The translations under genes and the position numbers were made by a program. This document shows positions 40,747-48,784 of a DNA stretch of 64,000 nucleotides, piece by piece; positions within the stretch are counted from its first letter, which is position 1, and the number at the start of each line of letters is the position of its first letter. The stretch comes from a virus, in IMG/VR virus record IMGVR_UViG_3300027708_000022, positions 98,043 to 162,042 of that record, one strand, 5' to 3'. Under the pieces are notes generated by a model, which was not told the origin of the DNA, did not search any database, and saw nothing but the letters and a program-made list of their open reading frames with translations.

Positions 40747-41298
40747 CTAATATGGCTTGTTGTTTTTGTGTGGAACATCAAACACAAAGGTAATTCTTGT
40801 ACAATCGCCGACATTAACTGTGCCATGCATCTTCTTATTGTTGAACCATAATAATGTTCCAGGTTCTACAATTGTTACATCGTCTCCACAATGGTATTCA
40901 TACCTTCCCTGTATTGATAGGTGATACCTATCTTTAGTTAAGTAATATGTACCTACATCAATGTGGCTATCTACTACACCACCAATCGGTAGAGACAAAT
41001 AACCGCAACGCCTAAAATTCTTAAAGTGTCTCTGTAAGAATCTAACCATTTCGGTGTGTTTATGGAATGCTGGAGTTGGTACACATATCTCTGTATCACC
41101 AACAAAATCATTCACACTTCTTACGCCACCAACAACCAGTTGCAAAACATCAGCACTTAGTTCTTGGTAGCCATAATTCAATAAAGAATCAACATTATCC
41201 ATTTTAGACTGGCTACCCCAATCTTCTGGATGTTGTTCCAATTGTTTCAACATCTTAGAGACATTGATGCCTGTTTTTATGATTCTAATATCGTTCAA
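40747..41298 (-). CDS. Aspartyl/asparaginyl beta-hydroxylase-family oxygenase
   Basis: 183 residues. GGVVDSHIDVGTYYL gives the first His-x-Asp pair, DRYHLSIQG the conserved Arg and His, PGTLLWFNNKKMHGTVN the distal His and RITFVFDVPH the end of the fold. This 2OG-dependent family hydroxylates Asp/Asn or similar residues in proteins, though phage members may have other targets. It lies between the DNA polymerase gene (4-nt overlap) and uvsX, an unusual place for such an enzyme. Confidence 0.78.
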   Translation of the reverse strand: MNDIRIIKTGINVSKMLKQLEQHPEDWGSQSKMDNVDSLLNYGYQELSADVLQLVVGGVRSVNDFVGDTEICVPTPAFHKHTEMVRFLQRHFKNFRRCGYLSLPIGGVVDSHIDVGTYYLTKDRYHLSIQGRYEYHCGDDVTIVEPGTLLWFNNKKMHGTVNVGDCTRITFVFDVPHKNNKPY

Positions 41299-43826
41299 TT
41301 AAAGAAATCCTGTAGTGAACTGGTTTTTTCTGTAGTCCAACCAACACAATTTAAAATCACTTTGATTGGCTCGAGAAAGGCCTTCTCAAATTGTAAATCA
41401 TAATCAATATATTCATGCAGACCAAATTCTTTTGGCAGTCTAACAGGATATGAAATCACATTATCTTTAAATTTATTTGGTTGTCTGAGATAAGTATATT
41501 TCAACTTCTCACCTTCTTTAATGTATGGGTATTGTTTATCTAAGCCGAGAGTTTTCAAATAGTGATTGTAAAGAATTGCACCACGAACTTGAATTGGTGT
41601 GCCTTTCTTATACATCATCACTTTGTCTGAGTACTCTTTTATACCATTACATCCACGAGGGAAAGAAACTTCTTCAGGTGGTAATCCCCAAAACTCTATA
41701 CGGAAATCAGCAATGAATTTATGGATATCTTCTTCTGTTCCATTCACAACAAGAGAAATAGTCTTTTTCATCTTGTCACGGATAACCGATGGTGTTGATG
41801 ATTTAACCATTTCAAGACCCATAACTTTCAGGTGTGGTTCATTGTACTGAACGCCTTCGTTATTGTATACGTTTAAGATATACCGTTTCTTGGCAGTCCA
41901 GATACCTTTGTCAGATAGGCCTTCACGTTTCATCTGCATCTTCTGAGCATAGGCATGGACATATTCAGCCAACTCTTCGTATGATTTATCAATGAACGGT
42001 TGAATCTTATCTTCACAGATTTTATCCATGAGAGAAATAACCTTTTGTTTATCGGATGTATCTTTAATAAACTTATCAACAAGTTCGGCCATGCGGAGGT
42101 AAATTGAATCTGTATCAGAAGCAATAACATAATCAGCATCTGTATTCAATAACTTATTCATATACTGATTGATCTTAGCTTCAATCCAACGAATAGACAA
42201 TTGACCGGCACTGGTTACACCAAGAGCCAAACGTAAATCATAGAAACGAAAGTATTGTGAACCAAGAGCACCGTAGGCAGAATTTAACGATAACTTCTTT
42301 GCAAGTTGTAGGTTGTTGAATCTAGCAATACGTTTTTCAATATCATACTTCTTACTTTCATCTTTCTCATTCTCATACTCTTGTTGAGCCTTGAGCATCA
42401 TCTTCTTAAATTTCTTACGATCATCATACATTTCTTCCATCATTTTAGGTAAGAAACCTTGAACATCTGTCCGAAAGAATTGGCCATTAGGTGTTAGTGT
42501 AACACCTTTCAGTTTACTTGTATCAACACTTTTATTCAACACCTTATCAACAGAAACACCATTCATAATAATACTACGCATATCATCGGTGTAATCTGCC
42601 ACTTCGATTAGTGTTTCTGGTGAAATGTTATACTGCATCATCAGGTGTGGATAAAGACTATTCAAGTCAAAACTAGCAACCCAATTGTGCAAACCAACTT
42701 GTGGTTCTTTAACATATGCACCTTCAAATGCAGAGGACTTATCTTTAGTAACTTTAGGTGGAACAACAATGCCTTTTTCCAAAAGATAGGAATAAGTCAG
42801 GGCATCCCACATACGAGTCTGTGCAAAGATATCTTCATAGTTGGACTTTGTATCGTAGGCCAAAGTAAGACCAAGCTCAAGCAACTTCAACTTATCTTCC
42901 AAGCGGATGATAAGGTCAACGTCTTTGATGTTATACTCAATAAACTTTTGAAAATTCTCACGATATAAAGCATGAAGGTTATCATACTCATCATACGAAA
43001 GTTTACTATCACCAAGTTCTGCATTAGCAATAGTCTCAAGTTTATTATCTTCTTGTGACTTGCCATTCGGCGCATACCAACGATATAACTCCATGTAATC
43101 TAATGAAGATACACCAAGGATTTCATATACAATCTTTTCGCTGTTATTAGCAGATACCTTGCGCTCACTAATCATACCCCATGGTGATAGTTTCTTAACT
43201 TCATCTTCACCTACAATTTTAGTCAGTCGATTAACCAAATATGGAATATCAAAAAACTTTGTGTACCAACCAGTAACAACATCCGGACAATTATCTTGCC
43301 AATATTGTAGAAATGATTTACATAAGGTGTACTCATCTTTACACTTGATGTAGTTCTCTTTGCCTTTCGTTTCATATTCACCACAGCCAAACACCACCGT
43401 TTCACCTTTCAGAAAGGTGATACAGATTGCGGTAATAGGCTCAGTAGCAAGGTGCGGTTCAGGAAATCCATTCTCAGAACCAACCTCAATATCAATGACT
43501 GCAATGGAGATATCATCAATATTCCAATCAATCATATTTGGATGTTCATCAGCAATAAATGCATACTGATATCCCGTGTTGCCATAGATTTTGAAATTAG
43601 ATACTTCATCATATCTCTTAACAAAATCACGAGCCTCACGGATGGATTCAAACTTCATTGGTTCAAGATATTCACCGTTGAGAGTTTTGAATTTTGTTTC
43701 TTTCTTCGCTGGCAGAAATAGAGTGGGCGTATAGCCAATTTTCATCTTGACTCTACGCCCATCTTTGATGCCACGGTATAGAATGTTGTTGCCCACCATG
43801 GCAACATTTGTGTAATATTTAATCAT
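41295..43826 (-). CDS. 43: DNA polymerase, family B (T4 gp43)
   Basis: 843 residues, close to T4 gp43. The proofreading exonuclease motif IDIEVGSENG is present near residue 110, polymerase motif A as FDLNSLYPHLM, motif B as KLSLNSAYGALGS and motif C as ASDTDSIY. It lacks introns or inteins. A promoter of the TTGCC(A/G)-N20 group overlaps the preceding gene's stop codon at 43833-43864, only a few bases before the ATG. Confidence 0.95.
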   Translation of the reverse strand: MIKYYTNVAMVGNNILYRGIKDGRRVKMKIGYTPTLFLPAKKETKFKTLNGEYLEPMKFESIREARDFVKRYDEVSNFKIYGNTGYQYAFIADEHPNMIDWNIDDISIAVIDIEVGSENGFPEPHLATEPITAICITFLKGETVVFGCGEYETKGKENYIKCKDEYTLCKSFLQYWQDNCPDVVTGWYTKFFDIPYLVNRLTKIVGEDEVKKLSPWGMISERKVSANNSEKIVYEILGVSSLDYMELYRWYAPNGKSQEDNKLETIANAELGDSKLSYDEYDNLHALYRENFQKFIEYNIKDVDLIIRLEDKLKLLELGLTLAYDTKSNYEDIFAQTRMWDALTYSYLLEKGIVVPPKVTKDKSSAFEGAYVKEPQVGLHNWVASFDLNSLYPHLMMQYNISPETLIEVADYTDDMRSIIMNGVSVDKVLNKSVDTSKLKGVTLTPNGQFFRTDVQGFLPKMMEEMYDDRKKFKKMMLKAQQEYENEKDESKKYDIEKRIARFNNLQLAKKLSLNSAYGALGSQYFRFYDLRLALGVTSAGQLSIRWIEAKINQYMNKLLNTDADYVIASDTDSIYLRMAELVDKFIKDTSDKQKVISLMDKICEDKIQPFIDKSYEELAEYVHAYAQKMQMKREGLSDKGIWTAKKRYILNVYNNEGVQYNEPHLKVMGLEMVKSSTPSVIRDKMKKTISLVVNGTEEDIHKFIADFRIEFWGLPPEEVSFPRGCNGIKEYSDKVMMYKKGTPIQVRGAILYNHYLKTLGLDKQYPYIKEGEKLKYTYLRQPNKFKDNVISYPVRLPKEFGLHEYIDYDLQFEKAFLEPIKVILNCVGWTTEKTSSLQDFFN

Positions 43827-43832
43827 TCATCC

Positions 43833-43864
43833 ATTATATCAGAGTTTAGGGATGGAAGTGGCAA
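43833..43864 (-). promoter_or_regulatory. Promoter of the TTGCC(A/G)-N20-TATAAT group (polymerase)
   Basis: TTGCCA (43864-43859), 20 nt, TATAAT (43838-43833) with TGA before and GG after, on the minus strand. The TGA is also the stop codon of the Sm-like gene at 43839-44156. The start of transcription would fall at or inside the polymerase start region, so a nearly leaderless message is likely. Confidence 0.6.
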
Positions 43865-44156
43865 TTTGGATTCCGCTCCCAAAGATTTTACTATATTGAT
43901 TCATTACTTCCTTAACTGGTGTCGAAATCATCAAAATGTCATCATTATAAATTTTGAATCCAGTTCTGAATTCTTCTGCATATTCCACAAAAGGAGAGAA
44001 TGCAATAGTTGTTGTTTCATTTGGACCTTGTGGCGGAACAGATACAACTTGAACTGGATATTTTATTAATGTGTAGGCAATATTATTTGCCACAGCCTGT
44101 TCAATATCACCTAGAATTGTATGATTCGTTTTGAGTGTTATTAATTTTAGTGACAT
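43839..44156 (-). CDS. Sm-like protein, paralog 1
   Basis: 105 residues. The pattern LKLITLKTNHTILGDI, VVSVPPQG, TIAFSPFVEY and DDILMISTPVKEVMNQYSKIFG gives five beta strands after a short start, as in the Sm-like proteins known from cyanophages. The protein at 62813-63217 has the same plan. Such proteins may bind RNA, but the phage role is unknown. It directly precedes the polymerase gene. Confidence 0.6.
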   Translation of the reverse strand: MSLKLITLKTNHTILGDIEQAVANNIAYTLIKYPVQVVSVPPQGPNETTTIAFSPFVEYAEEFRTGFKIYNDDILMISTPVKEVMNQYSKIFGSGIQIATSIPKL

Positions 44157-44380
44157 TATACAGCCACCTTATATGATGCTTCATATACTGCAAGGGTAAC
44201 CCAGCGTTTTGGGAATAACATTTCACGACCACGGAAGTCATTCATGTTAAGAGTTGGGTCTTGTATCAGACCAATCAATTCAACCTTGTTGTCGAATTCA
44301 CGGAGAAATAAATCATACTTATCGGCACGTGGAAGTTTATGTTCTACAGCCATCTTTTTTGCGAGTTCACGAATGTTCAT
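44156..44380 (-). CDS. Conserved hypothetical protein
   Basis: 74 residues: MNIRELAKKMAVEHKLPRAD, then KVELIGLIQDPTLNMNDFRGREML, ending in a strand-helix. It is a small protein typical of the region next to the Sm-like and polymerase genes in aquatic T4-like phages, of unknown role. A clear promoter (44409-44437) precedes it, and it overlaps the next gene by 1 nt. Confidence 0.6.
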   Translation of the reverse strand: MNIRELAKKMAVEHKLPRADKYDLFLREFDNKVELIGLIQDPTLNMNDFRGREMLFPKRWVTLAVYEASYKVAV

Positions 44381-44408
44381 TTTAGGACCTTATTAACATA
44401 GAAAAATC

Positions 44409-44437
44409 ATTATAACATATTACTTGTTATCGTGCAA
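44409..44437 (-). promoter_or_regulatory. Sigma70-like promoter
   Basis: TTGCAC (44437-44432), 17 nt, TATAAT (44414-44409) on the minus strand, about 29 nt before the ATG at 44380. Same form as the promoters at 50661 and 56208 (TTGCA- with 17-nt spacing). Confidence 0.65.
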
Positions 44438-44440
44438 GGA

Positions 44441-44797
44441 TTATGTTACTATAAATGGGGTTAAGTTTGGAGGTTGCCAGCCTTCAGGTTTTAATACTTT
44501 ACCGTCATGGCGTTTGTTCACCTTACCTGTGGCAGAATCAATCTTACTTAGGTTAGATTTAGCAACTTCTTCCCATGCACCCTTTACATCATAGCCTTTT
44601 GCATAGCAGTAACCAAGAATAACCCAAATCATATCCATGCAGGCATCAAGCTGTTCAACTTCATCTTCTTGGTGTCTGGCTACAAGAAATTCATTATACT
44701 CTTCTTCAATTAACCTTGTATATAAATTTACACTATCAATTGTTGGTTTTTGGTTACAGGCTTCAATGAAGGTGACTACATCTTTATACATATTCAT
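44441..44797 (-). CDS. MazG/HisE-fold nucleotide pyrophosphohydrolase
   Basis: 118 residues. LIEEEYNEFLVA and DACMDMIWVILGYCYAKG carry the ExxE and ExxD-type acidic residues of the all-alpha NTP-PPase fold; GKVLKPEGWQPPNL is a tail common to phage members. It probably removes non-canonical or excess dNTPs or PRA-like substrates. It is a different subfamily from the MazG-like gene at 1814-2077 and lies beside dCMP deaminase. Confidence 0.78.
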   Translation of the reverse strand: MNMYKDVVTFIEACNQKPTIDSVNLYTRLIEEEYNEFLVARHQEDEVEQLDACMDMIWVILGYCYAKGYDVKGAWEEVAKSNLSKIDSATGKVNKRHDGKVLKPEGWQPPNLTPFIVT

Positions 44798-45213
44798 TCT
44801 TTAGTCCTTTCAACAATATCTTTATAACCAGACCATGATGGATGAATACCATCTGGTTGCAAACCACGAATTGGTAATACTTTATCACCATAATATGCAG
44901 CTAATTCTTTCACAATACTTTGAATCTGTTCAATTGACACACCACTACCTTTTGCTACTCCAGCAGGTAGTACCCAAAACACATTCTTAGCACCAACTCG
45001 CTGACGCATCTCAAATAATTCATCATAGGTCTTAACACCCTTATGGTCATTAGAACCTAAACTAATAATGAGTGTGTCGGCATAAAATGAACCCTTGTAC
45101 ATTTTATTAAACTGCCATGTATTGATACCACCTTTACCTTGCAATTCACAATGAGGTGCAAATATCTTGGTACCAACTGCAATACTATCACCGACAATTA
45201 AGCATTCCAACAT
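44794..45213 (-). CDS. SGNH/GDSL-type hydrolase
   Basis: 139 residues. IVGDSIAVG (block I, catalytic Ser), GGINTW (block II Gly), LGSNDHKG (block III Asn) and DGIHPSWSG (block V Asp/His) are all present. The enzyme is therefore complete despite its small size. It has no signal peptide. Such esterases can deacylate surface glycans or lipids. Its start overlaps the stop of the AbrB-like gene (TAATG). Confidence 0.8.
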   Translation of the reverse strand: MLECLIVGDSIAVGTKIFAPHCELQGKGGINTWQFNKMYKGSFYADTLIISLGSNDHKGVKTYDELFEMRQRVGAKNVFWVLPAGVAKGSGVSIEQIQSIVKELAAYYGDKVLPIRGLQPDGIHPSWSGYKDIVERTKE

Positions 45214-45389
45214 TACTTTCTTTCCTTCAATGATAAATTTGTAACATAAACTGAACCATCTTTCATTTGATAGTCTAGTTTATCACCCACTTTCCAACCA
45301 AGTTTTTCCATAAGTTCTTCTGGCAATTCTACAATAGCGTCACCATTATTACAAATTTCTAAAACTTTACTGTTATACCTTTTTGACAT
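45213..45389 (-). CDS. AbrB/MazE-like DNA-binding microprotein
   Basis: ATG 45389 to TAA 45213-45215, 58 residues. It reads AIVELPEELMEKLGWKVGDKLDY, the swapped-hairpin SpoVT-AbrB pattern (residues about 18-40) typical of AbrB regulators and MazE antitoxins. No toxin gene is adjacent; the neighbours are an SGNH hydrolase and dCMP deaminase. It may be a small transcription regulator. Confidence 0.7.
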   Translation of the reverse strand: MSKRYNSKVLEICNNGDAIVELPEELMEKLGWKVGDKLDYQMKDGSVYVTNLSLKERK

Positions 45390-45879
45390 TGATGTTACAC
45401 TTCTCTAAGAAATCAATACCATCGGTTGAACGATAGGTATTGCGATAGTAAACGGAATTGATTCCGGCCTGGTGTATAATCTTTGCACAATCTAAACAAG
45501 GTGCATGAGTCACAAACAATGCAGCACCATCACTTGAGTTTGTGCTGCGAGCAATCTTTGCGATAGCATTTGTCTCAGCGTGCATTACGTCTGGTTTACT
45601 TTTCAATCCATAGCGGACAACACGACCAACACCATTGTGCCAACCGTTGTAAGGATATGCTGTATCCATCTCTTCTTGGGTCAAATATGGTCCAGAACCC
45701 GGATCCCATACACGATCTTCACAATCATTTGTCCATCCTGATGGCATACCATTGTAACCAATACCAATGATTGTGTTATCTTTTACAACAACACAACCAA
45801 CTTGGAGGCGTTTAGCTGAGGACAACTGAGCATAGACCTCAGCTGCCTTCATGTGTGCATCAATGAATTTCTCTTTCAT
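45373..45879 (-). CDS. cd: dCMP deaminase
   Basis: 168 residues from ATG 45879 (ATG 45891 adds four). VMHAETNAIAKI supplies the zinc-binding His and catalytic Glu, and APCLDCAKII the two Cys ligands. It converts dCMP to dUMP, the substrate for ThyX at 11871-12551. Its start lies 23 nt left of the late promoter of the plus-strand homing gene, so the two divergently transcribed genes share a short intergenic space. Confidence 0.9.
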   Translation of the reverse strand: MKEKFIDAHMKAAEVYAQLSSAKRLQVGCVVVKDNTIIGIGYNGMPSGWTNDCEDRVWDPGSGPYLTQEEMDTAYPYNGWHNGVGRVVRYGLKSKPDVMHAETNAIAKIARSTNSSDGAALFVTHAPCLDCAKIIHQAGINSVYYRNTYRSTDGIDFLEKCNINVKKV

Positions 45880-45901
45880 ACTAAAACCCATTATCAAATT
45901 A

Positions 45902-45909
45902 TATAAATA
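45902..45909 (+). promoter_or_regulatory. T4-type late promoter TATAAATA
   Basis: Perfect match on the plus strand, 60 nt before the ATG of the second GIY-YIG gene, in the same relative position as the one at 5513-5520. Confidence 0.75.
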
Positions 45910-45910
45910 A

Positions 45911-45969
45911 GGTGCTAGTCACGATGCTACCAACATCTACTAGCTCTAACATTAAACAGGAATGTCAGC
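45911..45969 (+). ncRNA. Structured leader of the GIY-YIG gene (copy B)
   Basis: 6-bp outer stem (45914-45919 with 45939-45944), CAC bulge (45920-45922), 4-bp inner stem (45923-45926 with 45934-45937), 7-nt loop CTACCAA, single T bulge (45938), then TCTAACATT. Copy A at 5521-5578 has the same parts with six compensatory pair changes. Unpaired parts GGTG, CAC, T and TCTAACATT are identical in the two copies, and the ribosome site CAGGAATG follows. Confidence 0.7.
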
Positions 45970-46641
45970 ATGAATATATATACTCCCCGCCTAATCTACT
46001 ACGTCTATGCCTATCTCAGACCAGATGGCACACCTTACTACATCGGTAAAGGTAAAGATAACAGAGCTTGGCAAAAATCTAAAGGTCATATCCCACCTAA
46101 TGATAACACAAGAATAATAATAATAGAGGCAAACTTAACCGAACTCGGAGCTTTTGCTCTTGAACGTAGAATGATTAAATGGTATGGTCGTAAGGATATT
46201 GGTACAGGTATTTTAAGAAATAAAACTGATGGAGGAGATGGCACCAGTGGTTACAAACAAACTGCCGATCACACTAATAAGATTAGATCCGCATTAATTG
46301 GAAGACCTAGTAAATATAAAGGAATTTTAAGACCAAGAACTGGACCATCAATTTCCAAAACAAAATTTGCTGCTAATAAAAAATATTCTACAGAAGAACG
46401 AAATAATGTGAGTATAGGAACAAAATTGGCTATGAGTGATTCAACTATAAAAACTAAATGTGCTGCCCCACATATAAGAGAGTGGATAATTACACTACCA
46501 ACTGACATAGAAATAAAAATCAAAAATCTAAATCAATTTTGTAGGGATAATAATCTAAATATTGCCACGATAAAGTCTGCTGCTAGAAATGGATGGAGAA
46601 CTTCATCGGGATACAGAGTGAGAAAAGTTAAATCTCTATAA
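45970..46641 (+). CDS. GIY-YIG homing endonuclease
   Basis: 223 residues. [20 protein letters not shown] is a canonical GIY-YIG core, with [13 protein letters not shown] supplying the Glu region. The C-terminal half carries NUMOD-like basic modules ([15 protein letters not shown]) and a DNA-binding helix-turn-helix-like end ([24 protein letters not shown], shown in parts: [17 protein letters not shown]). It is the second complete plus-strand gene; the nuclease domains of the two are not close relatives although their leaders are alike. Its 3' end overlaps the convergent phosphoesterase gene by 14 nt. Confidence 0.85.
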   Translation: MNIYTPRLIYYVYAYLRPDGTPYYIGKGKDNRAWQKSKGHIPPNDNTRIIIIEANLTELGAFALERRMIKWYGRKDIGTGILRNKTDGGDGTSGYKQTADHTNKIRSALIGRPSKYKGILRPRTGPSISKTKFAANKKYSTEERNNVSIGTKLAMSDSTIKTKCAAPHIREWIITLPTDIEIKIKNLNQFCRDNNLNIATIKSAARNGWRTSSGYRVRKVKSL

Positions 46642-47476
46642 TCTTTGGGTAATAAGGATCATCTTCTTGAGATCCTCTTTCATGAAATACATAACCACGT
46701 GGGTTACAAACAATTCGTGTTTCACCAATCACATAATCAAATGTTTCGTGTGTATGACCATGAGTCCACAATTTGATTTGTGGATTATCCAAAATGAATT
46801 GTGATAAATCAGAACTATATCCACCATTCATCAATGTTTCATTTTGATATCTTGGGTGTGTAGAAAGCTTTGATGGTGCATGGTGACCAACAACAACAAA
46901 CTTTTGATTGTCTTTACCTCTAACAACATGGTGAATATAGTCGACCATTTTTTTATGGTCTTCCACAGCATCTTGAGGTGAAAACTTGGCCGTTCGCTCA
47001 TGGAATTGACCATCAGCATCACGAAATGAAACTTTCTTATTGCTATTTTTGACAAGACGAAAATCATTCATCATGCTACCGATAGCATTAAGTGTCATTG
47101 GATCACTTTCATTCATATCAGTCCACAAAGTTCCACCAATAAAGGTAACACCGTCAAGTGTGACCGTCTCTTTATCTAAGATGTGTAAATTTTGGAGATA
47201 ATGGAGATTGTATTTCAAATCTCTTAATGTGGTGGCAAAGTCACCATGATAGTGTTCATGGTTGCCGGTAATATAGATAACGTGCTTAAATTCACCAGAG
47301 CAATTCTTAAAGAATTCATGGATTGCCTCTGACTTGTCTCTCTGTGAACCTAATTCCAATAAGTCTTTAGCCACGCAGATATCACCTGAAAGAATCAGAA
47401 CATCAGCATTATCTTTATTGGTTAAAATTAAGCCACCAAATTCAAGGTGCAAATCGGAACAAACTGCAATTTTCAT
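46628..47476 (-). CDS. Calcineurin-like metallophosphoesterase
   Basis: 282 residues. The full set of metal motifs is visible: [33 protein letters not shown] and THGHTHE. The family hydrolyses phosphodiesters or monoesters; phage substrates are unknown (nucleic acid ends and cyclic nucleotides are both possible). It is transcribed towards the homing gene and overlaps its 3' end by 14 nt. A TTGCCG-N20 promoter lies 23 nt upstream. Confidence 0.85.
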   Translation of the reverse strand: MKIAVCSDLHLEFGGLILTNKDNADVLILSGDICVAKDLLELGSQRDKSEAIHEFFKNCSGEFKHVIYITGNHEHYHGDFATTLRDLKYNLHYLQNLHILDKETVTLDGVTFIGGTLWTDMNESDPMTLNAIGSMMNDFRLVKNSNKKVSFRDADGQFHERTAKFSPQDAVEDHKKMVDYIHHVVRGKDNQKFVVVGHHAPSKLSTHPRYQNETLMNGGYSSDLSQFILDNPQIKLWTHGHTHETFDYVIGETRIVCNPRGYVFHERGSQEDDPYYPKIIEI

Positions 47477-47498
47477 AATATATCCTCACAATACCACC

Positions 47499-47530
47499 AT
47501 TATATCATAGTGGTAAATCAAATGCGGCAA
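47499..47530 (-). promoter_or_regulatory. Promoter of the TTGCC(A/G)-N20-TATAAT group
   Basis: TTGCCG (47530-47525), 20 nt, TATAAT (47504-47499) on the minus strand with TGA before and GG after. It follows directly on the stop of the 55-residue ORF at 47531 and drives the phosphoesterase gene. Confidence 0.65.
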
Positions 47531-47698
47531 TCATCCAATGACGTTGAAGGCTGCCTTATTAACTAAAAATGTCCTTGATGGATTATCTTCTGAGTGTACC
47601 TTGATAAACACCTTATCATCAACTAATGAAGTTTCATTAATATTATGGCAATAAACGATATCGCCTGTGTAGATGTTTTTTAGTTTCGTAGGTTTCAT
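47531..47698 (-). CDS. 55-residue hypothetical protein
   Basis: ATG 47698 to TGA 47531-47533. A small strand-rich protein (KNIYTGDIVYCHNIN, DDKVFIKVHSED, TFLVNKAAFNVIG) resembling an SH3-like barrel. It lies 14 nt after regA with no other gene in that gap. No family known to me. Confidence 0.6.
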   Translation of the reverse strand: MKPTKLKNIYTGDIVYCHNINETSLVDDKVFIKVHSEDNPSRTFLVNKAAFNVIG

Positions 47699-47712
47699 AA
47701 TAAAAATCCATA

Positions 47713-48120
47713 TTAATGCATTTGGTCAGGTTTCTTACCAATGTTGTATTTGGTAACCAATTCCCATTCATTCTTTTCTTTGAACGATATAATCTTGATT
47801 TGATGTATCGGTGCAATGTTATCAATCATAATTTGTGGGTTTACAATAGTTACTAATCCCCATTCTTCCAATAACTTTGCAATAGCGTTACGTCTTTGTA
47901 TATCATTCTCAGATATGTTCGAAGGTTTACCATCTAATAAAAATAATTCTTTAAAGTGCGTTATGAAATATTGTCCTTGTTTATGGAGAATATGACATGA
48001 TTGGTACAACACTTTTTCTTTCCGTGAAGATACACCGATTCTGGTCAATGTCTCACGAACCTTCAAAAAATCATCCTGCTCGTTGAGTGTTACCTCAACA
48101 AACTGTTTTAAATCTACCAT
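47713..48120 (-). CDS. regA: RegA translational repressor
   Basis: 135 residues. The conserved T4 RegA core is plain: DFLKVRETLTRIGVSSRKEK, VLYQSCHILHKQGQYFITHF and AKLLEEWGLVTIVNP, then ISFKEKNEWELV. RegA binds early mRNAs at the start codon and blocks their translation. Gene order 45-44-62-regA follows T4, although a membrane protein gene is inserted between 44 and 62 here. Confidence 0.93.
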   Translation of the reverse strand: MVDLKQFVEVTLNEQDDFLKVRETLTRIGVSSRKEKVLYQSCHILHKQGQYFITHFKELFLLDGKPSNISENDIQRRNAIAKLLEEWGLVTIVNPQIMIDNIAPIHQIKIISFKEKNEWELVTKYNIGKKPDQMH

Positions 48121-48125
48121 GATGC

Positions 48126-48503
48126 TTATCCACCTGTATCGGTTTTCTCTTTTAATAGTTGGATTTGTTCATCACTTAGTAGGCGTAAAGCTTCAATAGC
48201 TTTGGAATCAGACAGACCGTAGGCCAGTTTAACACATTCTATATCTTCACTTTTTTCAGACTTAACCCACTTTGCGAAAGGTCTTTTCTTTGACCTAATC
48301 GTATTTAGTAGGAAATCATTTTGAAGCTTTTTATCTAGAAAGTGTCTCCGGTTCATTTCATTGGCATACATTATACAGTCGGAATGATAAGATAACGACC
48401 GATTAACAATAAAAGGTAGATACTCTTTTTCTGTTAATTCATCAACAATAATTTCTTTCTTATTCTGGAGAATGGCATTTACATAATCAAAAGGATTACT
48501 CAT
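48126..48503 (-). CDS. 62: Clamp-loader small subunit (T4 gp62)
   Basis: 125 residues: MSNPFDYVNAILQNKKEIIVD, then SYHSDCIMYANEMNRRHFLDKK and a Lys-rich tail. These are typical of gp62 in T4-like phages, though it is shorter than in T4. It joins four gp44 subunits to load the gp45 clamp. Position between 44 and regA supports the call. Confidence 0.85.
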   Translation of the reverse strand: MSNPFDYVNAILQNKKEIIVDELTEKEYLPFIVNRSLSYHSDCIMYANEMNRRHFLDKKLQNDFLLNTIRSKKRPFAKWVKSEKSEDIECVKLAYGLSDSKAIEALRLLSDEQIQLLKEKTDTGG

Positions 48504-48784
48504 AACATTCTCACTAGACCGATTGTATCAATAGTTGTTAACAAGATGTAGTTAGCAAGCATCCCAAATGATTTCCGAGTATAACTAGCCCAAGCATACA
48601 TGGCACAACCAGCGATCCAAACAGGATACAGAGCCAGAAGAGGAGGATTTGGGACGGTAAGTGCCATGGTAATTGAACAAGCAATGCTAATAGCCCAAGC
48701 CAACAACTCAACAATAAAACGAAACCGATGAGAAGTAAAGTCATCTTTTATCCATGAAAAGGTATTTAGAATTATGGTGTTCAT
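48500..48784 (-). CDS. Membrane protein inserted between genes 44 and 62
   Basis: 94 residues with three hydrophobic segments (FIVELLAWAISIACSITMALTV shown in parts: VELLAWAISIACSITM; PPLLALYPVWIAGCAMYAWA; ANYILLTTIDTIGLV). It overlaps gene 62 by 4 nt and gene 44 by 4 nt, so the clamp-loader genes are translated through it. I recall similar membrane proteins in aquatic T4-like phages. Its function is unknown; the link to the replisome may be only positional. Confidence 0.7.
   Translation of the reverse strand: MNTIILNTFSWIKDDFTSHRFRFIVELLAWAISIACSITMALTVPNPPLLALYPVWIAGCAMYAWASYTRKSFGMLANYILLTTIDTIGLVRML

Noticed and set aside
45213-45389. Complete toxin-antitoxin module
   Set aside because: The AbrB/MazE-like protein has no adjacent toxin; neighbours are a SGNH hydrolase and dCMP deaminase with clear other roles.
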